From Struthio camelus (Eukaryota; Chordata; Aves; Struthioniformes; Struthionidae), in the NCBI RefSeq assembly GCF_040807025.1, contig NC_090943.1, forward strand, positions 21,915,213-21,979,212: 64,000 bases of DNA, given 5' to 3'. Of this stretch, positions 24,701 to 37,900 are shown one piece after another. Under the pieces are notes generated by a model. The model was not told the origin of the DNA. It made no database searches and saw only the letters and a program-made list of their open reading frames with translations. How positions within the stretch are numbered: position 1 is the first letter of the stretch; every line of letters begins with the position of its first letter. Position numbers and translations under genes: made by a program.

Positions 24701-27700
24701 TTTTTATAAAGCACGGAAAACCCTTATATTCAGTTATATTAAATATCAAGGAGTCAGGGCTTGCGGGGAGAGGGGACCACTGTAATGAATTGATATTTCA
24801 GTTATCTGTGTTAATAAAAAAGAGAAAGGAACTACTCAAATCATGGGGAACTTAACTTGATCACTTTTTATGGTTATTAAAACTGTATTTTTTGATTATG
24901 TGTTCTGACACTATACATTTGTTGGGTTCTCCAGTGTGATGTGGCTGCTTTGTATGGCACTGACAGCATAACTTGGCTGTAAACTGACTTTATAGGGAAG
25001 ACATTGCATTGTAAGGATGATCTTGTAGAGAGCCTGTACACCTCTCTCAGATCCGTTCAAGAACAGACTACAGGAAAAAAGTATACCTGGAACATTAAAA
25101 AAAAAAAGGCTGGTCTTTCAGTCCACGAGAGTGGGCAGGATCTGCAGCACTGCCATCAGCGAACTCTTCAGACTACAGCAGGCTGGAGTTTGCTCTACAA
25201 CAGCTTCACAGCAAACTTCTGGTAGCAAGCACCAGCTAACGGCAGGATTAGAGCATTTTAAAGGAGAGCTTCCTGCCTGGTCTCTACTTGTACATATTGT
25301 GGAACTAGATCATAGACACTGGGAGGAACAAGTGAGACAGAGATAGTTGTTTTACTTAAAAGAGAATACGTATCATAGCTAAATATATGCGTGAACAAAC
25401 ACCAGCTCTTAACTTTAATGATGTTGCAGTTTCTCTTCTGCAATAGCTGGAGGCCTGTATTACTTATTCTGGCTGCAAGTGGTTCAGTAAGAGAAGATTT
25501 GCTTTTGTCAGTAAAGAAAGTGGTATAAAAAAGCTTGCACAGACTTTATGTGCCATATGTTCTTTTACCAAAAGACTGGGAGATCCACGTCTAGGAAGAA
25601 TGATCAGTTGGTACCACCTAGCTGTGCACCACTGAGCTAAACATTTTTTATTCACTCTGCAACTGGAAAAATGTCTGTCAAATTAGTCCACGTTAATCAC
25701 CTTTCTAACTATATCTCTTTTAAAGTTCACATATAATTCCCTCCATGTCATAAATTCTCTGGTTTCCAGTAAAATGAGCCTTTCGAAACTGTGGTCTGTG
25801 AATTTCCCTGAAATGGCCTATCATTGACAAGAAAATGTCAGGAGTGATTATTTCTGCATGGGGCAACCTGTCATGGTGATTCGAAGAGCCAAATATTCAG
25901 AACTACTTTTAATTCTCTTGCTAGTGAATTCGAGCCAAACCAGTCTTAAATGAGTAGTAAATGTGGATGACTTTGGAGCACTTTTGTATTACCGATTATT
26001 ATTGAAAGGGTAAAACTGAGAAGTAGGCACTGGTAGTATTCAATGAAATTATATTTTATTTCATTTTTTAGTCTTACTCAACTAACATTGACTTTGATCA
26101 GACTCAGCTATTGCCTGTCCTACTGTTCTCTTCCAAAATTTGCTGGATATTCTACTTTAAAGACTATTTTCAGTCATCTGAGGAGTAGAAGCTTAGCAGT
26201 AGGTTATGATTGCCTGAAGGTGCTTCTTGATCAAAGACAGGAGACTACGCATTTACCTTTCTGTTTTACCACCAAGTCTGGGTAAGAGTATTTACTGGCT
26301 TCCACATAAACCTGAGGCTTGGTTTCTTTCTTCTCTTCAAAAGGCTGACTATTTATAACGCATCACAAGGCTGTAACAAGGCATTCTACAGCATGGGGTA
26401 TATTTAAATACAAAGACATATGCTCTGGGCCAATAGAAGTATGAATTTTACTATTTGCTTATGAATAACTACGTTTTCTTGCACATTATTTTACAAATCA
26501 GTAAAAGTGAAGTGTGCATACAGAGTTCCTTCTGTTAACTGCACGAAAGAGATGATGAAGCCAACGTTTGCTTTAGAGAAGTGGCTGAAGATCTTCTACA
26601 AAAGAAAAATATTTTATTTTTTATATTTATTTGAAATAAAACATATTTTTGCCTTCCAGGTCAACAAACTCAGCTTGTTTAAAACCTTTAATTCTAATTT
26701 GTGTATGAGTCGCACTCTCCCTAGCTCTTTATCCTGAGCCTCATGAGCTGTCACGGACAAAATAGACTGCCAAGAAGCCGTCCTCCTGGAGGATATAAGC
26801 AAGGTTTTTCTCAGAGCCAGGAGCTCTGGGCTGCATAAGAATAAAGCAGTCTCTGTTGTCCCGTTGCAGACACACAGTGCTCCCAGATGCCACTGACCTG
26901 GTGAGAAAAAGTCATGAAGTTGCTCCAGAGCCCTGAGACACCCAGCCAGCTTGTTTAACCTTTTCAGTGGGGCCCTTTAAACTAAAGAATTTGTTGATAG
27001 TAATATTTATGCCTCTTAGACATGTTCCTGGGGCGGTCTCTTTCATACTTTTGTTCATTTGATTGGTTTCCATAGTGACACCTATTTGTAGAGTTTAGAG
27101 TGCCTCCTAGCAAGTTCCTGGAAATGCCAGCGCATGCGTGCCATGTTAATAAGACAAAGTCAGTCCTGTTCCTTCCCTTTGGGTGGTTTGATTTTGCTCT
27201 TCTGTTGGGGGTGTCCTGAGGAAAAAAAAAGGAAAGCGAGTGGGGGTTTCCTTCGGATTCAAGCTCCAGAAGCTGGGAGCTTATTATTCTGGATGGTATT
27301 TTTGACTGAACTGGTTCTGTCTGGGTTTCAGTGGCAGCCTCTGAAGTAGCTGCCTGTCTGTGCAAAGTATTATGTAAGCTGGGGAAGCCTTCCATTATAG
27401 CAAGGCCTTCAGACAGCTGCTTTATTTAAAATGCAGGATTACATGAAAAAGCAATTCAATTGAGTGGTGCCTTGTAGTTTGTCTTTATCCCAGGTAAAAG
27501 TAGGAACTAGTTTTTCTTTTAGGGAAATTGCTACTACGTTAAGAGAAGGAGAATGCTAAAATCAGACACAAATTCATATACACACAACACGCATCTTAAC
27601 AGCATGCTTACCTGTGAAAGAGGTAAACAAATATCTTCAGTAAGTGAATAAAAGCAGACTTCCATCCTGATACGAGCTATTTCAGGAGCATGGTTATCTA

Positions 27701-30700
27701 TAAAAATGCTGATACTTGTGACAATGCCAACTAATTCACAACACAGACTGAAAGAGATTTAAGAAAAGGAGTTGCTAGGTACGAGCCACATCCGCACAGC
27801 ACAGCTTCTAGAATTTTAGATAACAGGAACGAGCAGTAGAGGTAAATCTAGATTTGACAAGGATTTTGTCACACTACGAATCAGTTCTCTTACATTTCCT
27901 GCAGAGACTTTGAGGCCTTTTATGTTAGTTTGCCACATTTCTTACTGGAAGACAGTGAAAGGTTGCTTAAGCCAGCAACATGTATGCATAAAAATAAAGC
28001 AACAAACAACTGCAAAAGTTCCTAATAGCGCTCAGCAGGAGGAAAGAGAAGAAGCAACACTCCCAGGAGAGCAAAAGTTTGATTTTGCTCTTACGCTAGA
28101 GCAAATGAAGAACAGACTCTCTTAAGCCATAGAAATTAAATTGGAGTAAATGTGATGTGAGTCAAACTGGAATCTGGCCCTTGAGTTCACCAGCAATCTC
28201 GAAAGTACTGCTGGGGCAGAGCCAGCGGAAATTGAGCATGTAGCAGAAGCGACTCTCCTGACCTACACAAGGGTAAGTGCTAGCCTTCATATTTGCCCTA
28301 GTAGACTTTAATTCTCAGTAATGTAAAAGACAAAGAAGGCTGTAAAGGTATCAGCTTTTTTAAGATAGCCCAGTAGAATTAATACCAAGCAAATGTTAAA
28401 CACTGTAGATTATTTAAAGAAAATGAAAATAAGAGACAAAAACTATTTTCCTAAGTAGCATTTCAAAGGAAAAATGATAATTGTGGAATAAGAGGGAAAA
28501 TTTTAAAGTTTGTGTTTTTCTTTGTTTCCCCCATGTACAGAATCTCTACAAAATTAAAGTATTCGGTGGAGAGAAGGAAGGAAGGAAGTAGATTTGTAAA
28601 ATAGTAAACCTCCTTTACTTCAGTAAGGGATAATTTTTAAAGCTAAGCTAGTGTGCCCTCTATCACCGATCCAAATATTACAAGGGTGACGTTGTGAATC
28701 TCTTGTGGTGCAGTCGCCTTCAGGAAGGCTGCAAGGAGGCGGAGAAGGGAGCCCTCCAAAGCCTCCCATGCCACTCAGCAGAATTAATAGGGTCTACTGG
28801 GGAAACTCCCCAGCTCTCTCTCAGCAAGAGAGATGATCGCTGCAAGTGAAGTCTTGCTAAGAAATGAAATGAAATCTTCAACTAATATTATTATCATGAC
28901 CAGAACAGTGATTTCTCTATTTAGGTTGCTTACTTTCTCTGTTTAAAGAATATTTATGAACTTTTCCGGCTTGTGGAAGCCCTCAGAAATTTGGCAGGGA
29001 GAAAGTCCTGTAGCTAGAGAAATGCATTATCCTTGCCTGATGAAATTCCACTCAGATGTGATTGAGAGATTAAGTCTGACAGGGAGGAAATGATGATTTT
29101 CAGTTGCAAAGTCAACATGGTGTTGGCAGAATGCCAAAAACAATAGGTAAACATGCAAATTGTAGTCTAAGACTGATTCTGTGCAAGTGCAAAGCAAAGC
29201 AAGACCAGGAAGAGCAGATGGCCTCTTTGGAAACATGGAGGGAAAAGGAGGTCAAGCTGATTGGCCTCGTCTTCGCTTAGGATAACGTGTATGTTCCCAG
29301 GCTTATGTCAAGACTGAGCAGGAGCAGTTGCGCTGGGGCAGTCGTGGCCTCCGGCAGCACTGGCAGATAGGCTGTGTGGTATGGAGCGAAACACTGGTTT
29401 GCACGTCTGGAGATCCTCACTCGACATACCAGACTCAGCACCAAAACACAGTGCATCTTCAGATGATCCTCTTTAGCTCATTTTACCCATCTGTGCTATC
29501 AAAAAATAGTGTTCTTATCCTGAGATAGAGATTGTATGTTTGTTAGGCACAACAAAATGTGAGTACTGTAAGAAAGGTCTTGAGGAAACAAATAGCACTG
29601 CATTAATTGCTGGCGCTGGGTGGCTCACTGTACTAATTAAAAGATAAGGATAAAATTTTAAGATGCCTTGATCATTATATGAGCATCAATCAGAAAGAGA
29701 TGAGAAGAGACAGTGAACTCTAACGATACGCATAGGTAGGCTCACAGTATAAATAGCTCTAGGTTCTGGATTTGTTCCAGTTTATCTTGATTTCCCAAGA
29801 AAATAAGACTCCTGTGTGTGCTATCTTTCTGTCTATCCTTCTTTCCATCATTTCCCCCAGTAACTTTTAAACATGGCTAAATTCAAGCAAATCTGTCAGG
29901 AAAATATAAAGTCTCAAAGGTATGAAAGTCAGCACCTGGGCAAAAAAGGGAATCCAGGTTACTGTCCTTGTTACAGAAGGGACTGCAGCGTGAACTCAGG
30001 AGGTACCTTTTCAGTCTAGTTTGCCGTCTCGTCCATCAGCACAAGTGCTGGCTGCCCGGTCAGCATAGGCATACCTCCGAAAGAGGTACATACCTGTTGC
30101 CTCTTCTAGCTAGCAGGTATTTTAGAGACATGGGAAGAAGATGGAAGTAATGTGCCTGGGGGCCTTCCGGCGAACTGGAGGCGTGGCAGAGAGGTCACAG
30201 TTATTTTGGTGGGAATCTACTCAGACAGTCGGTGGGAAATGAGCCTCCGCTAGATCTGAGACTGTTTATTGATTTCCAGTCAGGGGATGTATCTAGATAA
30301 AAAATACAGATTTAGGAGAATATTTTTTGGACAAAACAACATGCTTCTTTTTCAGAGTGTTTTGACGCTCATGTTTATTGACTGATTCTGTGAGATAAGC
30401 TTTGAATTGCCTTCCTGCAATAGAGAGACGACTCAACCTGTTGAAGCTTATCATGAACAAAAGCTTTTTCTGAGTCCTTTCTCCATAATGCTCTCCATGT
30501 TTTTTTTCCAGATTTTCTTTCATAATCTGGTCATTTCCTTACCTGCCTCCATAATGCTCCATAATGAAGAGAGATGTGGTACACCATCCTTCTACCTAAC
30601 ATATCTGAGACTAGGGAGCATACTTCCATGCCTATCACATGCCATTTCCTTACCCAGGTTATCCCCATTCTGTGCCTGCCTCCAGAGCTGGGTTTAAGCC

Positions 30701-31902
30701 TGTGGTCCACATATCTCCCACCTTCTGCTGCTTCACAGCTTCATGCGTGGGATGGGTACCTATTCAGAGTACAAAACATTTACAAATTGGAAATCTGATT
30801 CTACAGATACGTGAAATTATGCCTTTATGAGTCTGATCTCATCTGTATTGAAGATAAAGGAAAGGCTTCTACTGACTTCAAGGACAGGGGTTTATGTTGT
30901 TTAAAAATATATTTTAACATAAGATATACTAAATATAATAAAATATCTGATGGTAACTGAAAAATATTTGTAAAGTTAAATATAGGGTAGTAATGAGCTC
31001 CTGCGGTTTCAGCAGAAATCACAGCTTCAGTAATCCTGGTGGTAAAAGGTCATGAGACCTCCAGACACACCATAGCTGTTGTTTGTATAGTTAATGCTCT
31101 CAATTAGGGGCAGTGGTAAGAAAGGCCGGTCTTTTTTTTCTTAGGAAAAGTGTTCATGGACAAACAGAAACTCCAAAGAGAACTCTGATACCGCTCATTT
31201 ATTGTGTGCCACTGACCTTAGAAACACCCCTTAAAAGGAGCCCACTACCAGTCTTCTTGTTGTCGTTTTTGTTACTGAATTCTGTACTGTCTGCACAAAC
31301 TGGTCTCTAGGTGCTTAGGAACAGGTCAAGGTAGATACTGTCTTAACATTTTTTTTAAAAACAATTGGTTTAGATAAGACATATTCTATGTAGCATATAG
31401 TATGTTTCCATTGACAGTGATTAGCCACTGCAAAAATGGACAGTGACCTATGTTTTATATGTGTAGATCCTAGGCAGATTGCTTACCACTTGGTTAAATG
31501 GTATCTAAAAAACAGAGTTGTTTCTCACACAGTTTATTCTCACATTATAGAATAGGTCCCGGAACATCTAGGAGGTTACAGGATGACCAGTATTTTCTTT
31601 TCGGTCATATCTTACGTCTCAGATCTGCCCAGTACCAGCTCAGTATGTGAGTCCTGGTTGCTTCTTATTTGCTCCTTGCACTATAAACCTGTATAAAAAG
31701 AGATCCTACAACGAAGTTCATCTTCTTCCCTAAGAATTAAATAGTAATTTATTTGATCACTGTGACCTGGATAAAAAACGTCTTCTTATAGGCATTTTGA
31801 GAGAGGAGTGAGTAGAATACCATAATAAACCCAGACTTGGTGCTTAGCAGTATGCCATTTACGCAAGCTGTTAGGGACAGATTTTGAAGATGCTTTATAG
31901 AT
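21703..31902. other. Intergenic DNA, no gene recognised
   Basis: About 10 kb without a recognised exon. The open frames at 24,478-24,855 (+) and 26,982-27,395 (-) exceed 120 codons, but the first begins at a non-ATG codon and neither shows a domain or clear splice context. A C13 tract followed by T8 sits at 23,427-23,448, and a GGAA-type run at about 28,571-28,590. A cluster of promoter-like motifs near 27.06-27.14 kb is reported separately. Confidence 0.5.
23427..23439. repeat. Poly-C tract (C13)
   Basis: Thirteen C followed by A and T8 on the + strand. A homopolymer run that is prone to length error and polymorphism. Confidence 0.85.
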
Positions 31903-31919
31903 GTCCAAAAAAGTATTTT

Positions 31920-31972
<53 letters not shown>

Positions 31973-31988
31973 GTCCAAAAAAGTATTT
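31903..31988. repeat. (TA)n microsatellite bounded by a 16-bp direct repeat
   Basis: About 50 bp of nearly pure TA dinucleotides (one C interruption near 31,932) lies between two exact copies of GTCCAAAAAAGTATTT, at 31,903-31,918 and 31,973-31,988. The direct repeat resembles a target-site duplication or a local duplication whose interior expanded. No transposon sequence is left between the copies. Confidence 0.9.
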
Positions 31989-34900
31989 GTTCTGCAGAGT
32001 CAGACCACCAAGCCTCTGAGTCTCCCTCATTACCCACAGCTGGTTTAAGATATTCTAGAGTGGAAAACAAACCACACCATCTCCTTTGTGAGCCTGAACT
32101 CATCAGCTGATGCAGCGCCTAATGATTTAAGGGCAGTGTACATGCCAATACTGCGCAGAGTTATAAGAGCTGCCTTTAAACCAAACTGGCTAGACTAACT
32201 ATATTAATTCATCCCTCTCAGACTGCTTTGCTGCTTCTCTTTTCCTGTCCGAATGCTCAGGTAACGCTGTATTGCACTATGCTGTGGTGATTACGCAGGT
32301 TACTTACCCCTCTCCGCCATCCAAGTTCATCTTGCATCCCTTGTTTAGTGTACAGTCTATTTTGTGTATGTGGTTTCTTCTCTGCAAACAATTTAAAAAT
32401 CAAGGGCCTATTCTAGAGACAGTGTCTATGTGTCTTTTTGCTTCTTAGGATCTCTTGCCTTGATTGACAAGCCTTTGGCTTACCACGCATTAGAATTTCA
32501 CTGTATAGCACTGTGTTAGTCAATGACGTGAGAAAGCAAGATAATACATAGGCTATGGCATCTCTGAATCAGAGCAAGCACTCCCTGACCCTACCAAAAC
32601 CCACCAGACATAAATACCATGCTCCACACTTTCTGTATTTCTAGCCTAGTTTAAAGATATTTTCTGTTGTTCAGGACTGACTAATTTTCCAAGCTGCTGT
32701 GCCCTGCCAAAGAAAAAGAAATATCAGTATTTGAAGTACTTATTTTCCCCTTCAAAAACTTAAATTTTACTTCAAGTTGTGGAATCTTCAAATCTAGATA
32801 ACGTTCATCCTCAGACATTTCAATATTGCAAACATTTTATACAAGGGTAAGTAGCTGTTAAACTACTCTCTGCTAATCGAGCAAGTAAACTATGTGTAGT
32901 AAAATAGCTAGAGTTACAGAATAAAACTCAGACCCTTTCAGCACTCTTCAGAAGTGGAAGAGTGTTAAAACAATACTAGAAACAGCACTAAAGGGAAGCC
33001 CATAGAAAAACTGAGTGTATCTGGAAAACATTATTATAAAGCAAAGTGGGTTTTGAATACTTCTTTCTTGAGTCTTTTTGGACAAAGCGATTTACCTGCA
33101 CAATGAACTGTTTCAGAATCAAAGATTGTATTTATACAGACTCGCAGTACACTCATGTAATGCTCATAATGTCTATCTGAAGCATCAGTGCCCCCTCACC
33201 TGGGCTCTGTCACACTTTGCAGTGTTTGTACCTACAGTTTAGGCGTACGTGACAAAAACTGACGTCCTGTTATAGAGGCTGGTCAGAAATGTCTGAAGTT
33301 GTTAATGATTCTAGATTTCATAGCAATTAAAGAAAGAATTAAGGGATTAATATGTGCTAATCTTGTTTTCTGTAAGGCCCTGTAGCTGTAAAATTTGATA
33401 CTAAAGCCAAACTGGGACAATACGCGAGATTGAACTCACACTCCAGGTAATGCTAATAATACTTGGGTATTTTTTTTTGCCTTAATTTAATGATTAACTA
33501 CAAATCCTTCAAAGACAAATTATACTATATAGTGTATAACCGGAGGCAGGGATTCCCAAATCTTTACACTGTACTGTGTATGTCATTTGTAACTGAGTGC
33601 CTTTAAGGATGTGCATATCAGCATTTGGAAACACAAATAGTAGAAAAGAAGTAGATTCTGTGGCAGTATGAAAATTCGGGCTTAAAATTTATTGTGAATA
33701 AGTTCAGAATAGGAGAGATTTCTCTATGCTTAATTCCAGCTTTAACCATTATATTTATGAAATTGATGTAGATGTTACCCTGTAGTAACTGAATACATAG
33801 TATTCAAAAGTCATAAAGTGGAACATGAGAGGAACAGGCAAGAATGAAGTTTAAACAATATTTATTTTTACTTTCTGCCTTTTGTATCTTTGAAATACAT
33901 ATTTCCAACCTAGAAGGCTAGAAATTCATTAAAAAAAAATAAACTAAATTGAGATTATTTCAGTCTTACAGTCTTTTGATTGCAGTGTCTGGAATTTCAA
34001 TAGAGGAGACTATCAATGAAATTACGTGTTACTCAGAAATCATTGCTTACTAAGAATAAAGTCACTGCCTTTTAATTTCAGCTACTGTATAGGTATTTTC
34101 CATCTGTGGAGTATCTGCAAACACTTGTCTTGTATTGTAGAAGTACATTTTTGCTGTCTTTTCTCATGAATTTGATCTCAATGAAAAACAAGTGGCCTAC
34201 AACCCACTAAAACGACTAGGAAGCAAAGGCAGCATATACAATCTTCCCTGTCCCTTTGAGAGGATCTGCTCTTGATTTCCCCATGCAGGAGGGAAATGCA
34301 TGATTTGCATGCTTCAGGGAGACTACTCGACTAACAGCTGTTTTGTGCAGAGTAATTTAGAGTGAACATAGATGAAAGACGAAATCTCTTAGGTATGTCT
34401 CTTTTTCCCCAGTAGGTGAATTATTTATTAGGGCAGAAACTATTCAATTTTGGAACAAATCTTTAAAAATTTTAATCTCTTTTCTAGTGATTCAGTTTAA
34501 TTGTTTTTATAAGTATATTTCACAGAAATGTCTTCTGGTTCCCTTCTGGACTTTTCCACCATCATGAGCTACTGCTTTTGCTGGCTGTGGAAACTTTATC
34601 AACATTTGCAGGTAAAATACTGATCTTGTATTGCAGCATGTAGGGAAAATGCATATGTTTGTTTAAATGTGATTTTTAAGTATACTTATTTGTAAATGTT
34701 AAAGACCATAGATAAATTCTTTTGGGATCTTAAACAGTGCCTGACCTCAGCAGATAAAACAGATAGTTTAGATCATCAGGTCATACTATGGGAGCAGAGG
34801 CAATCTGCCCTGCAAGACTGTGGAGCTACTCTGTACAGAGATGACTGTAGCAATTTCTAATGGCTATTACACTTCCAGAGGGTTTCCCTGGCTTGGTGAA

Positions 34901-37900
34901 AATTCTCCAGGCCTGTATCTCCCATGACCTCTGTGTACTGCTGGGGAAGAGACCCAGCATAGCAAAGTGACGACCTCAGATCCTCTTTCCCAGTGTGCAT
35001 ATGGAACCCCCAAAATCCAGCGGATTGGAGATTGCATCTGAAGTCTAACAAGGCAGATGAAGCATCTTTACAAAATCTTTTGCATCTGCATTCAAAAGAA
35101 AAAAATGGAATTTTGCATTCCTAGTGGGAACTCCAACCAAAAAAATTATTATTAGTTTCATTGGGAGCCAGTAATTAACACTATGTAATGGAGTTTACTG
35201 GAGCAGTGCGTTATTGATCTTTAACTGGAACAGACCTGAAGCAACAAAGAAATGCTTTTAAAGGCATTCTAATGAATTTATTAGCATTTTCTTCAGAGTT
35301 TGGAAAAAAAAGTCTTCTAGACTGAGGCGTCTCAGGCGTGGGCCACTGAACAATTACAATAAGGACAATCTCACGCTTTAAAGAATGTGCTTAAATAGCA
35401 TAGTCTGCCCAATCTGGGACAGTGCTAAAAGCATTTCACTACTGGAGTGCAGGGTAGTGCTTCAGCTGCCCTGCAAGATTTGAAGTGAGGCATCAGTGAC
35501 AGGTCCTTTTAGTTGGTTAGTGAGCTACATAATGAGCAACTTGTCTTCACTGTCCAGGTTCTTCATAGTCTGTTCCCATACTAACATCTTTTACAGACTG
35601 TGTAGGTGCCTCTCATCAATCTACTGTCTTCTTCAGCCACCTATTACATTTTCAGGCCAAGCTTCTTCATTCTGTCACTCTTGCCTGAATGAAGGTCTCA
35701 TAGATACTCATAAAATCAACTTTTCCAGCAACGTCTAAGAAACTTAAGTCAGGCTATTTGGGTAAGGAGACTATATCGCAGTTACTGACATCATCTCCTT
35801 CTGTCTTTGTATTTCTCTTATGTCTTTATTTACTTCTTGTCTTTTGTCTTAGACTGTAAAGTATCTGTGAAAGGAAATATCTTCTGATTTCGTATTTGTC
35901 TGGGAACTCACTTCATGGAATCTGGATCAGTAAATAGCATGAGAACGTACTGCAGTGACAAATGCAATTACTCGAGGATGTAGTCCCCTTGTCATGTGCC
36001 ACATTTTGTGATTTTGCATGTTCTGAACTTTTCTTTGGAGGCCTGAGGGTCAGTTCAAAATTAACAAATAGTGCTTTCTTCACTTGTTTTTATTCATGTT
36101 TTCCCAATTTTTATTTTGGCCATTATTCTTAAGAATCTTTGTGCCTTAAAAAAAGTTTGAAGGCTATCTGCAGCAGACGTCTAAATCTCTCCTCAGAGAC
36201 AGATAAAGACACTTAGACCTTCTTCTTCTTTAACTAACGAGCTAATGAGCTCCCTGGATGCATACAGCCTTCTGAATGTACTATATAGAGCTCTGAGAGA
36301 TGTGCTCCCTAACCATACTTTTCCAGGAAAACCACCTGTGCTTCCAGAGGCTCTGCCTCTGTGTTTTCGTTGTTTATATTTGTCTTCAAGTCATTTGGTT
36401 CCTAAATTCCTCTCTTAAATGCCTAGCCTTTGCTGCTCTGAAGTCTCAGCCTTCCTACTCAAGTTCAGTGGCCCACGCAGAGCAACCTCCCTAGCCACTG
36501 CTCTGCTCCGTAGGAGAACTGGGAATTCCTTGAGGGCTCCATTTGAAGCAGTTGCCGCTAGCCTGCTGAAGTAGGGGGTAACAGGCATGAACCCTGAACT
36601 ACAGTGATCAGCAGTGGAATGTCACTGTGTAGATAGCTCAAGAACTGATTTTTCTTGGGCTATTCATATTCACAAATGCTATGTGCCTTTTCGTGACCAG
36701 TTTATGATATACTTCTAGTTGCCAGTCTAAGAATAAAGAATGAAGTTTTGTTTAACAAAACTGTCTTTAAAAAGCTTTATTAGTTGTAGCTTTATAAGCT
36801 TTCTTATAGCTTTATAAGTTGTTGTGCTAATGTTTATGTCCAGAAGACCATCTTGTCAAGCCTTGATGAATACTCTCTGCTTCTCCACAGATGGCTGCTC
36901 AGATGCCATTCCCCGCCCTTGAGTGCACATACTTTGCTAGGACTGGGCAGAATTTAGGCACTGTCTCTCACTGGCTTGGTGACTGTAGTCACTCAGTTTT
37001 TGTAGGAGTATCAGACACAGGGACTTTCCCCAGCATTAGAGGTGACATTCTGAAAGCATCAGCTGCTGTGAAAACTGAGATTTGGCATTAGTTTCAATTT
37101 AATTGCTCTGAAACTACCACAAGCCCTCTCAGTTGGTCATGCTTATTGCTGAGCACTCGACAGAGCCCAGGTGAAATGATGTGCTCTTTTGCCCAGAGGC
37201 TAACGCAGCCCTGAATGGGTGGTCTGAGCCCCTGGGTGGAGCCAGGCACCCATACTTGGTCACATAAAAGAGATATTAACACAGTTAGAAGAGGAAAGAA
37301 ACACCGAGGCACACACTCAACAGGCTGCACATGACAGCGCGTCTTCTCTGTGGCCACAGCACTGTTCAGCGGTGGGTGTCTCAGCAGGGTAAGTGAAATG
37401 GAGCCAGTGGTGTGCGTAAAGGTGTCTCCAGCCTCCCCCTGAAAATTTGTGCTCGCATTTCACTTGAGGAAATGTGAGATAGCGCAAGATATCAGCTTGC
37501 AGAGTCAGCAAACAGACTATTAATAATCACATGCTCTCTCTTCCCTCTAATCTCAATTTCGCTCACAGAGAAAACACGGAAGAAGTGCACATCCATGTGA
37601 AAAAAACTACCAAGTGTCTTCAGCCATCTAAGACCCTCCACGTTTCTGTCAATCTTTTTAATGCCCGAGGCCCTTTTTTTCATCTTCCTTTCTGTTCTTT
37701 GGTCATTCTTTTTCTGTCCTGGTTGCAGAAACAGAGCGACTCAGAAGAGGACTTCTCCTGTGTTAACTTCCTAGTCCCTTCTCTCCTGTGCCTGTTTCCA
37801 TCATCCTTAAAGCCTCCCTTCAGAACTACCAACATCTTATGAATTTTTACCATCAGCTTGCCATGCACACTTAAAAATTTATTTGCTGCTGCTCAGTCAC

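Noticed and set aside
24478..24855. 125-codon + strand open frame in AT-normal DNA
   Set aside because: It starts at a non-ATG codon (the internal ATG leaves about 119 codons), has no family resemblance and no exon-like boundaries.
26982..27395. 137-codon minus-strand open frame
   Set aside because: Sequence is hydrophilic and unrecognisable; no splice or polyadenylation context.
31749..32103. Ile/Tyr repeat open frames
   Set aside because: Translation of the (TA)n microsatellite.
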